Assembly (NCBI RefSeq): GCF_022458985.1
Contig: NC_061791.1
Span: 882,501 to 946,500 of the forward strand
Reading direction: 5' to 3'
DNA length: 64,000 nt
Origin: Mugil cephalus
Lineage: Eukaryota; Chordata; Actinopteri; Mugiliformes; Mugilidae
Part shown: in pieces, positions 1 to 10,017 of the stretch
How the letters are laid out: each line of letters starts with the position of its first letter
Numbering within the stretch: position 1 is the first letter of the stretch
Translations under genes and position numbers: made by a program
The notes under the pieces: generated by a model
What the model was told of the DNA's origin: nothing
The model's input: only the letters and a program-made list of their open reading frames with translations
Databases searched by the model: none

Positions 1-292
1 TGAGGTGCCTTGAAAACTAGCACCGCAGTTTCTTTTGAGGATGATAAACACCGTGATGTGGGACGTACTATAATTTACCATCATGGCTGGTTTAGCTGGT
101 TTTGTGGGACTCCGACAGCTTAACCTTTTTTTAATCATATCCTTCATGAAGTCACTACTCTTGATGGAAGACAGGATTTCTGTTCAATTTCCTTTTCAGT
201 GCAAGAGCTGTTGTTGTTGGGCATTATGACAACATATTTTTTCTTTGGTAGCCCTATGACATAATGACCATCAGCATGATATGTAGTGTCTT

Positions 293-836
293 TCAGCCCA
301 TGAACTGTTGATCCTCCCGTGACATTTCCATCTTGTCATCACACAGGCGTTCTGGAAAGTCCTGATTGTTTTGCTGTAACAAAAGCTGCTCCACATTCTC
401 CACTGATATGCGGTTTACTGTAGCTTGTGAATATCCACAGTTCTGAGTCAGTGCTTGTGTGAGCTCTCTCTCACCATTGACTGTCCATCCGAGAACAATT
501 TTGATGGCGTACGGCCCATTGCCTCTACTGCTGATCACATGACATGGCTCTAATGCTTCGTGCACGTTGCTCCCGATGTCCAACATCTGCATTGATACTA
601 GGTATTCTGACTTCGCTGAGATGATGCCATTTTTCTATGTCTTGTGTTGTAATGTTTTCTGTTGACACTGGGATGCTTTTCTGTGTATAGACTTTGGGAA
701 AGTCAATGAAGTCGTTGCTATCGATGCTGCTGACTTCCACATCTGTGAGCAGATAGCTTTCCACTTGATGCTGTTGTGTCAAATTATTCCAAAATAGCAG
801 ACCCTTGTAAAAAATTGGTCCTTGAAAGATGTTCAA
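293..836 (-). pseudogene. BEL/Pao polyprotein fragment downstream of protease
   Basis: Two overlapping minus-strand frames (836-525 and 592-293) carry a continuous retroelement signal with a frameshift between them. Recognisable pieces are FPKVYTQKSIPVS, PSINADVGHREQ-type sequence and GPYAIKIVLGWTVNG, the last a hallmark of the protease-RT linker of Pao elements. Further left, at about 300-240, HYVIGLPKK follows in another frame. The protein is therefore not translatable. Confidence 0.75.
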
Positions 837-1605
837 TTCAGCCTGGAGATATCTTCTCTCTGGAGTCTCAAAAAATCATCAGGAGTCAAAGTCCAGAGCA
901 TCAGAGTGATCTTTACTGCCGGCAAAAAAGGAGAGCAGCATCACAGCACAAAAAAATAGTCACCACAACCTCACTCTGAGGTACGAGGGCTGCTGTTCTT
1001 ATCTTTTATACCTTTGGGGCAGCCCCTTATTTTAACCAATTATACCCTTAGAAATTGTCTTCGTCACTGTTGATGAGCCACATGGCCCTGGAGCATCGTG
1101 ATCTAGTCCAAATACCTTTTCTTTTTTTTCCTCAGGTTCAAACACCTGCATTTACATCAGTAGTTTTGGAATTTCCCCAGGCTCCCAGTTTCACAGTTAC
1201 TCCCGTCCATTTTACACCCTTATCTTCTAGTCCACTCTTAAGCTCATTATTTTTTAAAAATAATAAAGTTTATTGCAAACAATCTGTGAACTTTACCAAG
1301 TGAGGAACACAGTAGATTTACTTTTGGTTCCAGTGCTCTGCCTCTGTTTTCTAGGAGCATATTCCTGGTGAAGGCATCATATCAAACTTAATGTTGTAAT
1401 CAAGCTAATGACATTATGATCGAACGTATCGTTGTAATTCAATCATAACCTTATAATCAAACATGACACCATAGTCATTCTGTTTGCATATATTTTCCCA
1501 TATCTTCTTTTCAGCACATCAGACGTTAAAATTACACCCTAATGCTTAGCGCTCATGATTTTCAGCTCCAGTTCAGTGTTTCGCCCTGAAGGTTCAACTG
1601 TTTGG

Positions 1606-1869
1606 CTAGTGTGTCGGTACGAATGTTGCAGAGCTACCTGGGTCCATTAAAGCATAGGTCTCCACTACCTTGCTGCCTTTCTTTGACTTGACCTGCACTG
1701 GTACGATTGAGAGAATGCAGTCACCTCTGGTCCCGGTATATGCACTTGTTTCGACGTTGGATGCCACTGACATGCTGGAAACTGTAGAGTGTGTGACAGC
1801 ATCTTTTTGCACCTTTGCCTCTGTTGTATTTACCTTGCTGAAACTCTCCTGCTTTTCAAAATGTAACAC
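1606..1869 (-). pseudogene. BEL/Pao aspartic protease (DUF1758) fragment
   Basis: Open stretch of 87 codons ending at a stop. Near its C-terminus a hydrophobic strand leads into a D-P-G-S-S active-site-like motif followed by ATFV; the usual form is D-S/T-G-S/A, so the second residue of the catalytic triplet is changed here. The preceding DCILSIVPVQVKSKKG segment is typical of the strand before the DUF1758 active site. The remainder of the protease is disrupted between 1600 and 840. It was part of the polyprotein of the same minus-strand element. Confidence 0.75.
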
Positions 1870-2231
1870 ACTAGGATGTTTCAGAACACAAACACCACGT
1901 CATTCTTTTCTTACAGCCATTACTCACGTGTCCTTTAGTTAAGCATCCGAAACATAATCCTGCTTTACTGAGGAAGTCAGTTTTCTCCTTACGTGAACTT
2001 CCTATCGTCTGTTGACACTCCTCCAGAGTGTGATGTCTTCAGAGTGTGATGTCTTTCGCAGAATAAACATGGTTTACTGAAGGTGCTTTTGAGACGAGTC
2101 ATTTCAGCCTTTGTCTTTTGTACAGTAAATCCTTCAGTTTTAACTGGAGTAGCATTAGTGACCAAGCTACTTCCCTTTTTCCTTCTGGTTTTGTGCGTCG
2201 CTTGCTTTCGAGCTTTCCTTTGTCCTTCTTT

Positions 2232-2939
2232 TCATCTGCTGTTCCCTCTAGCATTTGCCGAACAGTGGATCCGTGACAACTTTAGCTTGCTTGTCCACAA
2301 ACTTGACAAGATCAGCAAATTCGTTGCTCGTTGCTCTTGTATCTCACATACCTGGGCTTGCCACCTCACCATGAGCTTGTATGGCAACTTTGATGCCACA
2401 ACCAGTTCATCCATGTATTCAACATCCTCCATAGTGTTGCTACAGCTCAGGAGAAACAACAAGAAAGCACTGAGCGCTTTGCCATCTTCTGACTTGATTT
2501 TAGGCCACTTAAATGCCTTTTCCATTAAAGCGGAAGCAATTTTAACCTCACTTCCATAATTCTCATGCAGGAGTCTCAGAACTTGACCATATCCACGACT
2601 CGCTGGCATATGCTGGCAACTCTTTACCAAATCTCTTGGTTCGCTCCTTGTATATTGCTCCAAAAAATACAATTTTTCTGCATCATTGTCAGTTCTGGAG
2701 TCAATAGCATGATCAAATCTAAATTCAAGTGTATCACCATGAAACAAAGGGATGTCTCTTTGAGGCAAACATGACGACCATATCTGTATCATATATGTAA
2801 TATCAGTTTGACGGTTCATCACTCTGTACAACTCGTTCGTGTCAGTATCCTGCTGCCGTGGCTCAGCTGCAGGTGCAAAGCTTTGTTTCTGATCATTACG
2901 TACCTTTGGTCTAGTTGCAGGTGGATTCATTGAAAACAC
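2232..2939 (-). pseudogene. BEL/Pao gag-like (DUF1759) fragment
   Basis: A 235-codon open stretch. Its central part has the DUF1759 pattern: a short run ending in IPLFHGD, then EKLYFLEQY, then a segment on moving through a tree of short helices (YGQVLRLLHENYGS). The zinc-knuckle end expected downstream in an intact gag is not visible in frame. The next retroelement block on this strand is the protease at 1869. It encodes a capsid-like retrotransposon protein, now broken by frameshift at its 3' end. I am confident of the family and of its non-functional state. Confidence 0.8.
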
Positions 2940-3556
2940 TGATCTGTCTCTGTATATCAGTCTGGCTGGTGATCATCACCATCCTGCAGAACTGCCTGCG
3001 ATGCTGCAGTGGCACCAAACTGTTGTTGAGTAGGGATCGAAACCCAAAATACCAATTTTCTTTAAACAGCGTTGTTTTTTGGAAGGTGAAAGATGCATAT
3101 TTGCCGTTTGACTGGCCATTTTTCTCCGGGACCGGGTGGTGGCGCTAGGTCCTAAACGGCCTTTTAATGGCAGCGACCCACCTCTGTCTTCTTTCATCGT
3201 TTTGGGGATATTGTAAAACGTAAGTCCTATATTTTTAGCCTTAGCTCTACAGCTAAGGTCAATGTGCCAGATAGACGGCATGTTGACAGCGTACTTCCGG
3301 TATCTGACAGTCCTAAAGATGGCGCAGTTGAGACGTCACCAAAATTATATTTACTACATAAAATGACAGAAACCAAAAAATATTTGACGTGTATTTTAGT
3401 GTTTTAGTTTGGCGCTAGTCCCGCCCACTATCGTGGTGGGGGTGGAGCTTATGACCTATACTGCAGCCAGACACCAGGGGGAGCTCTACTTATTCTATAT
3501 TTCATGTCCTGTCTGAACCTAAAGAATCAAACAAACCAGTGATTGATCATCCTGCT

Positions 3557-3562
3557 TTTATT
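3557..3562 (-). terminator. Poly(A) signal of Ly6-like copy A
   Basis: AATAAA on the minus strand, 73 bp past the stop codon that ends at 3635. Confidence 0.6.
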
Positions 3563-3634
3563 GAAAGATCTGTTTTCTTTGACAGATTTTACAGGTTTAA
3601 TCATCGAGAAAAGATCAAATCTTCTTCGTGTCCT

Positions 3635-4188
3635 TCAGAGGAAGACTGTGACGATGGACGAGGACACCAGGAGGAAGAGGACGCTGGAACCAGCTGGTGT
3701 TGCGCTGTTGCACAAGTCCGTGTTACAACAACTCATAGAAGATTCACATGCCGTCACACAGCCTTTACTGACGAGACCTACAAGACATGATGGAAAAACC
3801 TCAGCTCCAGTAACATTGAAATCAAGAATCAGTTCAGAGACATTTATCAACTCATCTCATGATCAGTTTTAATCACGTCTGCTGCAGATGATCAACCTAC
3901 CGCCTGCTTTGATGGACGCACACTGGTTTAATGTTCCTATACAATACATAGTATTCGTGCAGGATGCATGGCTGGAGCCTATACAGTAGTAGCATTGTAA
4001 TCCACACACTGTAAAGAAATATAGAGATATGATTTAAATGATCATTTTAAATGTTCTGGTCCCACGAGGAGCTCAGGAAATTTCACAATAAGAAAAGGTG
4101 AAGACGCTAAATGAGTTAGTGAATGAATGAATCTGCTTTTACCTGAGGACACCATCAAGATCAGGATCAGAGCTCCGTAAAGCTTCAT
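3635..4188 (-). CDS. Ly6/uPAR-domain GPI-anchored small protein, copy A
   Basis: Three exons on the minus strand: 4188-4143, 4008-3901 and 3777-3635 (complement). They join to 297 nt, or 98 residues. The start MKLYGALILILMVSS is a signal peptide, followed by LQCYYC, spaced cysteines, CCNTDLCN and a hydrophobic tail typical of a GPI-anchor signal. Ten cysteines fit one three-finger (LU) domain. Introns are 134 and 123 bp with GT-AG ends. I placed the last acceptor at 3778-3779 (TCTTGTAG), because a more upstream start of exon 3 would add an eleventh cysteine. Such proteins sit on the outer cell surface or are secreted; the ligand cannot be told. A TATA box lies at 4255-4260 and a poly(A) signal at 3557-3562. 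No disabling change was seen. Confidence 0.82.
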
Positions 4189-4254
4189 GACGGCTGCAGA
4201 CAAGAACCAGGCAGCTTCTCAGTCTTCTGGTGGATTTCTACAGACTCTGGTCTC

Positions 4255-4260
4255 TTTATA
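4255..4260 (-). promoter_or_regulatory. TATA box of Ly6-like copy A
   Basis: TATAAA on the minus strand, about 67 bp upstream of the ATG at 4188. The same box at the same place precedes copy B. Confidence 0.65.
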
Positions 4261-4603
4261 CAACTGTAACCACATGATATGAGCTGGTTAACGCCCTGAA
4301 TGCCCGTGTCTCAACACGGTGAGGTTTTGGTTTTGTTCCATTTGTTGACCCATGATTTCCTGTTTTATTTTATTTTTAGGTCATTTGACCAAGTACTTTT
4401 ATTTGTCCTTTGCCTTGTTGTTTTTTTGTTTTTCATTGAAGTTGGCTTCAGCCTGTTCTGTTTTGTGTGACAGTACACTCGTTAAGGTATCTGAGAGATC
4501 AGACAATGCAACCCCTTTTTGGTAGATCGTCCCATGCATTTTAAAAATTTACCCCAGTCATTTCCTTCTGACTAGTCAGAGCCTGAACACGGGCCATGGA
4601 AGA

Positions 4604-4945
4604 GTGGCCCCGGGGCTCATCTCTCTGCATCTGCTTCGCCACCCTGGCGGCGGAGAGTGGGTGGATCTCGTCCTGCTTGTACGATGCCTTCCTCAAGGGG
4701 CTGGCTGTTCTCATTCAAGAGCTCCTGGTGCCTTTGGATTTACCCCCAACATGGACTCCCTCATAGCACTAGCCATCCAGACGGACAACAAGATCAATTA
4801 TCTTAATTCAGAATACAGTAGCAGGTCATCGTCGACAGAAATCCCCAAGCTCCAAAGCACCAAAATCGCCGGATCCCTGGCAATCACCACCGGAGCAACT
4901 TATTCGCTTTCCCATAGAGCTAAGAGACCCACGATGGGGAGCTAA
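4604..4945 (+). pseudogene. Ty3/Gypsy gag fragment
   Basis: The C-terminal capsid region of a fish Gypsy gag. The signal begins in one frame (AAESGW, YDAFLKGLAVLIQELL) and continues in another (NMDSLIALAIQTDNKI), so a frameshift lies near 4740. The usual zinc knuckle is not visible before the protease block. Confidence 0.7.
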
Positions 4946-4953
4946 TTCACGGC

Positions 4954-5181
4954 TTGAGTGAACGAAAGCTCACTGCGATTACGGTACCGCACCGAGCCAC
5001 CACCACACACCTGGAAGCTCTCATAGACTCAGGAGCTGATTGGGGGTTAGTGGAGAAACTGGGACTGAAGACTGAACTTTTAGATCGGCCCAGGATGTGT
5101 GCATTTAATGGATGTGCATTATTTACCATCACACACAACACAGAACCTCTTGATCTTCACATTTATGGACACCACGAATAG
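4954..5181 (+). pseudogene. Ty3/Gypsy protease fragment
   Basis: A 75-codon open stretch with an aspartic protease active-site motif (ALIDSGADWGLV). A stop ends it soon after, before the second half of the protease. The sequence after it (TSHTLIFGHPWL in another frame at about 5205-5245) is the linker that normally leads into the reverse transcriptase, which is absent. Confidence 0.7.
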
Positions 5182-5363
5182 ATGAACTTTGTCCTATTCA
5201 CGTCTACTTCACACACCCTGATTTTTGGACATCCTTGGCTGACCCGTCATATCCTGCACATAAGTTTGTCAATGGGAAAGATCATGGGGAGGGGGGAAGC
5301 CTGCAAGGGCAGCAGTTTAAACCCCTTGACACAATGACTGAAATTAACGTTGTCAGATGAACT

Positions 5364-5888
5364 GTGACAGAAACGACTGAAATCATGAGTAACCACATCT
5401 TCAAAGTCCACAGTTTTCCTAAGGACATCGTCTCTGACCGGGTGCCCCAGTTCGTGTCCTGGTTCTGGAGGGAATTTTGCCGACTTATTGGAGCCAAGGC
5501 CAGCCTGACCTCAGGATACCATCCGGAGACCAACGGTGAGACTGAACGCCTTAACCAGCAGTTGGAGACTGGGCTCCGGTATCTCGTGTCCCAGAATCCC
5601 TCAACCTGGAGCAAACACCTGGTCTGGCTGGAATACGTCCACGAGTCTCTGCCCAACTCAGCCACTCGTTTCTCACCATTTAAATGTGTTTTGGCTATCA
5701 ACCTCTTAATTTTTGCAGATAATGAGCCCGGAGTGTCGGTACCTTCTGCCCGAACCATGATCCGATGCTGTCGCTGCATCTGGGCAAATCCTGATCCACC
5801 AAGGAGACCAGGTAAAGGAAGCTGTGGATGGGAAGTGATGGCCAGCTCCCACCTACCAGCCAGGCCAGAGGGTGTGGTTCTCAGGTAA
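5364..5888 (+). pseudogene. Ty3/Gypsy integrase C-terminal fragment
   Basis: Carries the second Asp of the DDE core (IVSDRVPQF), the GYHPETNGETERLNQ block with the catalytic Glu, and the following helix (WSKHLVWLEYVHESLPNSATRFSPF). The N-terminal half of the core is missing and the reading frame breaks near 5710; the tail continues in other frames to about 6040. Confidence 0.8.
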
Positions 5889-6189
5889 AGGCCTCCATTT
5901 GAAAGTCCCATAAAGGAAGCTGGCACGTTAGTTCATGGGTCTATTCTCTATAACTATGGTTGTGGGTCCTGCAGCTGTTGTCCTTCACCTGCCTCGATCC
6001 CTTCACCACCACCCCACATTCCACGTAGGCCAGGTCAAGCCCACCAAGGAAAACCTTGGAACTGTAACTTTATGGGAGCAACAAAACAATTTCCTGTAAG
6101 GATTAATATATTTTTCTGATTCTGAAACAACAGGTGGTGCTGTGTCTTTTTTTGTTCTTTTTTTTTTAACCAGTTGAGGTTTTTTTTTC

Positions 6190-6880
6190 CCTCTACCCCT
6201 ACAGTCTGAGGGCGGAGCCACGATATCAATGCCCCGCCCACTCATCCTCCAGACTCCCCGGGGTTTATTTAATACTACTGCTCTGCTCTACTTCCACCAG
6301 CTACAAAGAGATGTTGGATCATACACTGATTTATTTTTAAAAAAGGTTTTTTCCAACTCTCATGGTCCAACGGGACCTCTGCACGCATAGCAGTTGCTAT
6401 GGTAACTGGTGGTCACCATTACATCACATCCTGTTTCTATAGCATCAAATAACGAACTAAAACTAAACTGACACATTCATCGGGTGGTGGCGCTAGGTCA
6501 TAAACGGCCTTTTAATGGCAGCGACCCACCTCTGTCTTCTTTCATCGTTTTGGGGATATTTATAAAACGTAAGTCCTATATTTTTAGCCTTAGCTCTACC
6601 GCTAAGGTCAATGTGCCAGATAGACGGCATGTTGACAGCGTACTTCCGGTATCTGACAGTCCTAAAGATGGCGCAGTTGAGACGTCACCAAAATTATATT
6701 AACGACCTAAAATGACACAAACCAAAAAAATATTTGACGTGTATTTCAGTGTTTTAGTTTGGCGCTAGTCCCGCCCACTATTGTGGTGGGGGTGGAGCTT
6801 ATGACCTATACTGCAGCCAGACACCAGGGGGAGCTCTACTTATTCTATATTTCATGTCCTGTCTGAACCTAAAGAATCAA
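6190..6880 (+). repeat. Interspersed repeat family R, copy interrupted by Ly6 unit
   Basis: The part at about 6200-6460 matches 26752-26980 (TTGGATCATACACTGA, CATCCTGTTTCTATAG), and the part at about 6690-6840 matches 27000-27170 (AAAATGACA..., GGGGGTGGAGCTTATGACC, CAGCCACCAG-type end). Copy B of the Ly6 unit begins at 6481, inside the element. The family is unclassified; I saw no coding capacity. Confidence 0.6.
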
Positions 6881-6906
6881 ACAAACCAGTGATTGATCAT
6901 CCTGCT

Positions 6907-6912
6907 TTTATT
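6907..6912 (-). terminator. Poly(A) signal of Ly6-like copy B
   Basis: AATAAA on the minus strand, 73 bp past the stop codon that ends at 6985, same position as in copy A. Confidence 0.6.
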
Positions 6913-6984
6913 GAAAGATCTGTTTTCTTTGACAGATTTTACAGGTTTAATCATCGAGAAAAGATCAAATCTTCTTCGTGTCCT

Positions 6985-7547
6985 TCAGAGGAAGACTGTG
7001 ACGATGGACGAGGACACCAGGAGGAAGAGGACGCTGGAACCAGCTGGTGTTGCGCTGTTGCACAAGTCCGTCTTACAACAAACCATAGGAGGTTCACATT
7101 TACCCTTCGTACAGCCTTTAGTGACCTGACCTACAAGACATGATGGAAAAACCTCAGCTCCAGTAACATTGAAATCAAGAATCCGTTCAGAGACATTTAT
7201 CAACTCATCTCATGAACAGTTTTAATCACGTCAGCTGCAGATGATAAACGTACCGTCTGTTTTGCTGGACCAGCACTGGTCGAGTCCAGCATCACAAGTT
7301 GTATTTTTGGTGCAGGATTCAGGGGTGGATTTCTCACAGGAGAAGCATTGTAATCCACACACTGTAAAGAAATATAGAAATATGATTTAAATAATCAATT
7401 TAAATGTTCTGGTCCCACAAGAAGCTCAGGAAATTTCACAATAAGAAAAGGTGAAGACGCTAAATGAACTAGAGAGAGTGAATGAATGAATCTGCTTTTA
7501 CCTGAGGACACCATCAAGATCAGGATCAGAGCTCCGTAAAGCTTCAT
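6985..7547 (-). CDS. Ly6/uPAR-domain GPI-anchored small protein, copy B
   Basis: Minus-strand exons 7547-7502, 7361-7254 and 7130-6985 join to 300 nt (99 residues). The architecture matches copy A: signal peptide MKLYGALILILMVSS, LQCFSC start of the LU domain, ten cysteines ending CCKTDLCN, and a hydrophobic GPI-type tail ending in SSIVTVFL. The signal and anchor exons are nearly identical to copy A, but exon 2, which encodes the first two fingers, differs at roughly a third of its bases, far more than the adjoining introns. A TATA box lies at 7614-7619 and a poly(A) signal at 6907-6912. Intact and probably expressed; partner unknown. Confidence 0.82.
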
Positions 7548-7613
7548 GACGGCTGGAGACGAGAACCAGGCAGCTTCTCAGTCTTCTGGTGGGTTTCTGC
7601 AGACTCTGGTCTC

Positions 7614-7619
7614 TTTATA
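7614..7619 (-). promoter_or_regulatory. TATA box of Ly6-like copy B
   Basis: TATAAA on the minus strand, about 67 bp upstream of the ATG at 7547, immediately next to a long T-tract (7621-7645) that copy A lacks. Confidence 0.65.
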
Positions 7620-7645
7620 CTGTTTTTTTTTTTTTTTTTTTTTTT

Positions 7646-8470
7646 CACACCGTAACAACAGGACATGAGCTGGTCACGCCCTGAACATCCTGAACGCCCT
7701 GTTGAAGAGAAGCCAGAGAAGAGTCATGCACTTAAAATTAAATTAAATCATCTTTGTCAAATTTATACCATTTAATATTAGATTTTGAATGATAAATATA
7801 ATATAAGACGTTAAGTTTATAATTATATAGGAAGTTGCATCTGTTCATGTAAATCAAGTCCGTAATTTGGGCTTTAATAACGTGTTAATGTGATAAAATA
7901 ATTTGTTTTCCCTGTGTCTTTTATTGACTTTGGAAGCGTTTACATGTTTTAAAAAAGGTTTATTAAACTTTTAAATGGCACTGATGACACACTGAGTCTG
8001 AACATGATGCAGTGAAGTCTGAGAGGAAGCGACTTCACCTCACGACTCCCAGCTCAGTCCTGACGTATGGAGGCCGCAGCGTTGATATTCTACATAATAA
8101 TAATGATGATAATGATAATTAATGGGTTTTTATAGCCCAAAAGACTCCTGAGGTAGTTTACCAGCACCACCAGCCACAACGTGCCCTCATCCACCCACAC
8201 CGTCACACCCTGGAGGTGGTGGAGGTGGTGGTAAACTCTCACAGCTGCCCTGACACCCGTCATTTACTTCTCATCAGATAAAGTCAAAAATGGCTTCTTT
8301 GTTTCCTCCGAGTGCTTCAGTGCATTCATTCTGCATGTGAACAATAACACTCTGTACGTTATTTCTCTTTTATAATTCTGTAAATAACGTGTGTGGTGCT
8401 GAGTGCCTGTACACTGCTGCTGCAACGGTGAAATCTCCCAGTTTGGGATGAATAAAGCGTCACTCTACAA
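7646..8470. other. Gene-free AT-rich stretch
   Basis: No coding exon, RNA gene or clear transposon could be supported. It contains short TAA/TGA-rich runs near 8095-8125 and a (GGTGGTGGA)-like cluster at 8210-8235. Confidence 0.5.
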
Positions 8471-10007
8471 AGGTTGTATTTATAATGCCCCATGAATACA
8501 CTCATAACGTTTTATAAGGTGTCTGTAAAGCATTATAATGGTCATTATTACCTTCTATACATATTCACAAGTCGTCATAACCAACTTCATGATGCATTAT
8601 GACAACTGGTTATGAATGATTATCATTTTAATCTGAATAGTGCATTATAAATATGTCAATATCTGCCTAGTCACTTGTTAGTTTTATAATGCATCATAAC
8701 TACTTTGCTTTGCTAAATGTGCATAGTGATGCATAATGAGTTTTGACTTCTACTATAGTTCGTTATATCTGTAGTTATAAGTATATGTAATAAAGTTATT
8801 ATGGACTAAGGAATGACATTTCTACGATAATGATAATATTAATAAAAACGATATTAAAACATATCTGACGGCATTGCCAGTGTAGTGGTGCTTTGCTGTA
8901 CATAGGAAAAATAAATGCGGACATTTCTCAAATGCCACACATGCTTGATATAAGAAAATACAATGTACATGAGGCTAAGTAGGTATATTTTGATTTGATA
9001 ATTAGGTCACTTGGTGGCTACTTTTGGGCTGTTGGCCTATTTACTGTTACGTGACTTCACACAGGTTTTATGCCTCCATCAGTCTTATATCCATTTATAA
9101 CAACACCTCATTTGCTCTACTTTGCTTAAAGCTGACAAATAACACCTTTGATATTAACATTGTGCATATGGGGTAAAGATGCCAGACTCAGGACTTAGTT
9201 CATTGCACCTTTTAATTACTCATAGTAACTTATATCTGTTAATAATAGTGTCATATTCTTGTCACTTTACTTAGCGCTGACAAATAGCACTTATGATATT
9301 GCATGGCTGTTTATAACAGTGTGCTGTAGGGAGATGTATAGAATTATTATAACTTTATTACATATACTTATAACTGCAGATATAAAGCACTATAGGCGAA
9401 GTCAAAACTCATTCAAGAATCAAGAATCTTTATTGTCATTATGCAAGGCACAACGAAATTCTGTTCAGCAGCTCTTGGTATAAATGTACAGACCTGAGAT
9501 ATATAAATAATATAAATGTAGAATAGGAAATATAAAATAGAATAACAAGTTAAAATAAAAATAGAATTTAAGAATAAAATAAGATGAGATGAGAGGTAGT
9601 AGTGCAATCAAGGATATTTAAAGTGACCAGTATGAATATTGCATGTATAGCAGCATGTTTAGACAGGGTGCAGTGCAGTATCAGAGTCTATCTGGCATCT
9701 GCAGGGGTTTAATGCTCAGTCTCTGGATGGGGGGGTATGCATCACTATGCACATTTAGCAAAGCAAAGTAGTTATGATGCATTATAAAACTAACAAGTGA
9801 CTAGGCAGATATTGACATATTTATAATGCACTATTCAGATTAAAATTATAATCATTCATAACCAGTTGTCATAATGCATCATGAAGTTGGTTATGACGAC
9901 TTGTGAATATGTATAGAAGGTAATAATGACCATTATGATGCTTTATAGACACCTTATAAAATATTATGAGTGCATTCATAGGGCATTATAAATACAACCT
10001 TCATAGA
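8471..10007. mobile_element. TIR element with ~270-bp inverted arms and a nested insertion
   Basis: The left arm (about 8471-8740, AAGGTTGTATTTATAATG...) is repeated as its inverse in the right arm (about 9735-10007, ...CATTATAAATACAACCTT). Arm identity is above 90 percent by eye, with matching internal blocks such as GACTAGGCAGATATTGACAT. Weak similarity continues a few bases outside on both sides (CACT..TGAAGG). The centre (8740-9735) encodes no recognisable transposase. A second repeat with AATCTTTATTGTCATTATGC and CACAACGAAATTCTGTTC lies at about 9416-9720 and looks like a later insertion. It is a non-autonomous DNA transposon; superfamily not assigned. Confidence 0.8.
9416..9720. repeat. 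Nested interspersed repeat (TTTATTGTCATT...CAACGAAATT type)
   Basis: Sequence CTTTATTGTCATTATGCAA..CACAACGAAATTCTGTTC resembles a common teleost interspersed repeat end, followed by AT-rich sequence and a GGATGGGGGGGTATGCATCA edge. It interrupts the centre of the surrounding inverted-arm element. Family uncertain. Confidence 0.45.
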
Positions 10008-10017
10008 AAGTGTTACC

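Larger units (their letters stand above)
1..3130 (-). mobile_element. Degenerate BEL/Pao LTR retrotransposon, internal part
   Basis: Read on the minus strand, the blocks follow BEL/Pao order. A gag-like DUF1759 region lies at 2939-2232, a retropepsin-like DUF1758 block with an LMDPGSSATF-type active site at 1869-1606, and the conserved segment after the protease (GPYAIK..LGW, then HYVIGLPKK) at about 836-240. The start of the reverse transcriptase (PHHGVYHP motif) runs off the left edge. Frameshifts and stops break every block, so it is a dead copy. No LTR was recognised on its 5' side; the homology fades near 3130, where the duplicated Ly6 unit begins. The plus-strand open frames in this region are antisense shadows. 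Family assignment rests on motif order and active-site context, not on a search. Confidence 0.85.
3133..4261 (-). repeat. Duplicated unit, copy A (Ly6 gene plus flanks)
   Basis: This segment is closely similar to 6481-7620. Both copies start at CGGGTGGTGGCGCTAGGT and run through a shared 3' flank, a three-exon Ly6-like gene on the minus strand and its TATA box. They part just past the TATA box. The 3' flank contains the right half of an interspersed repeat also seen near 20300 and 27020. Each copy sits beside retrotransposon debris, so a local duplication is the simplest origin. Confidence 0.85.
4560..6050 (+). mobile_element. Internally deleted Ty3/Gypsy retrotransposon relic
   Basis: Plus-strand blocks in Gypsy order. 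Gag-like sequence lies at about 4600-4860 (LAAESGW then LYDAFLKGL, in two frames). A retropepsin block follows at 4954-5181 with an ALIDSGAD active site. At 5364-5888 is the C-terminal half of the integrase core (SDRVPQF..GYHPETNGETER), followed to about 6040 by the YQPGQRVW and HPTFHVGQVKP motifs of the integrase tail. Reverse transcriptase, RNase H and the zinc finger of integrase are missing between about 5280 and 5360. Several frameshifts add to the damage. No LTRs were recognised at the ends. Confidence 0.85.
6481..7620 (-). repeat. Duplicated unit, copy B (Ly6 gene plus flanks)
   Basis: Second copy of the unit at 3133-4261, in the same orientation. Non-coding parts (3' flank, introns, 5' UTR, TATA region) differ by only a few percent by eye, with small indels. 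A T-tract of about 24 bases directly upstream of the TATA box (7621-7645) is unique to this copy and marks the end of homology. Confidence 0.85.

Noticed and set aside
2083..2559. 158-codon plus-strand open frame
   Set aside because: It is antisense to the BEL/Pao gag-like sequence on the minus strand and has no domain of its own.
3635..3850. 71-codon minus-strand frame as the whole last exon of Ly6 copy A (same for 6985-7203 in copy B)
   Set aside because: The frame begins without ATG and would add a cysteine. The acceptor TCTTGTAG at 3778 (and 7131 in copy B) restores the ten-cysteine pattern and joins in frame, so the upstream part is intron.
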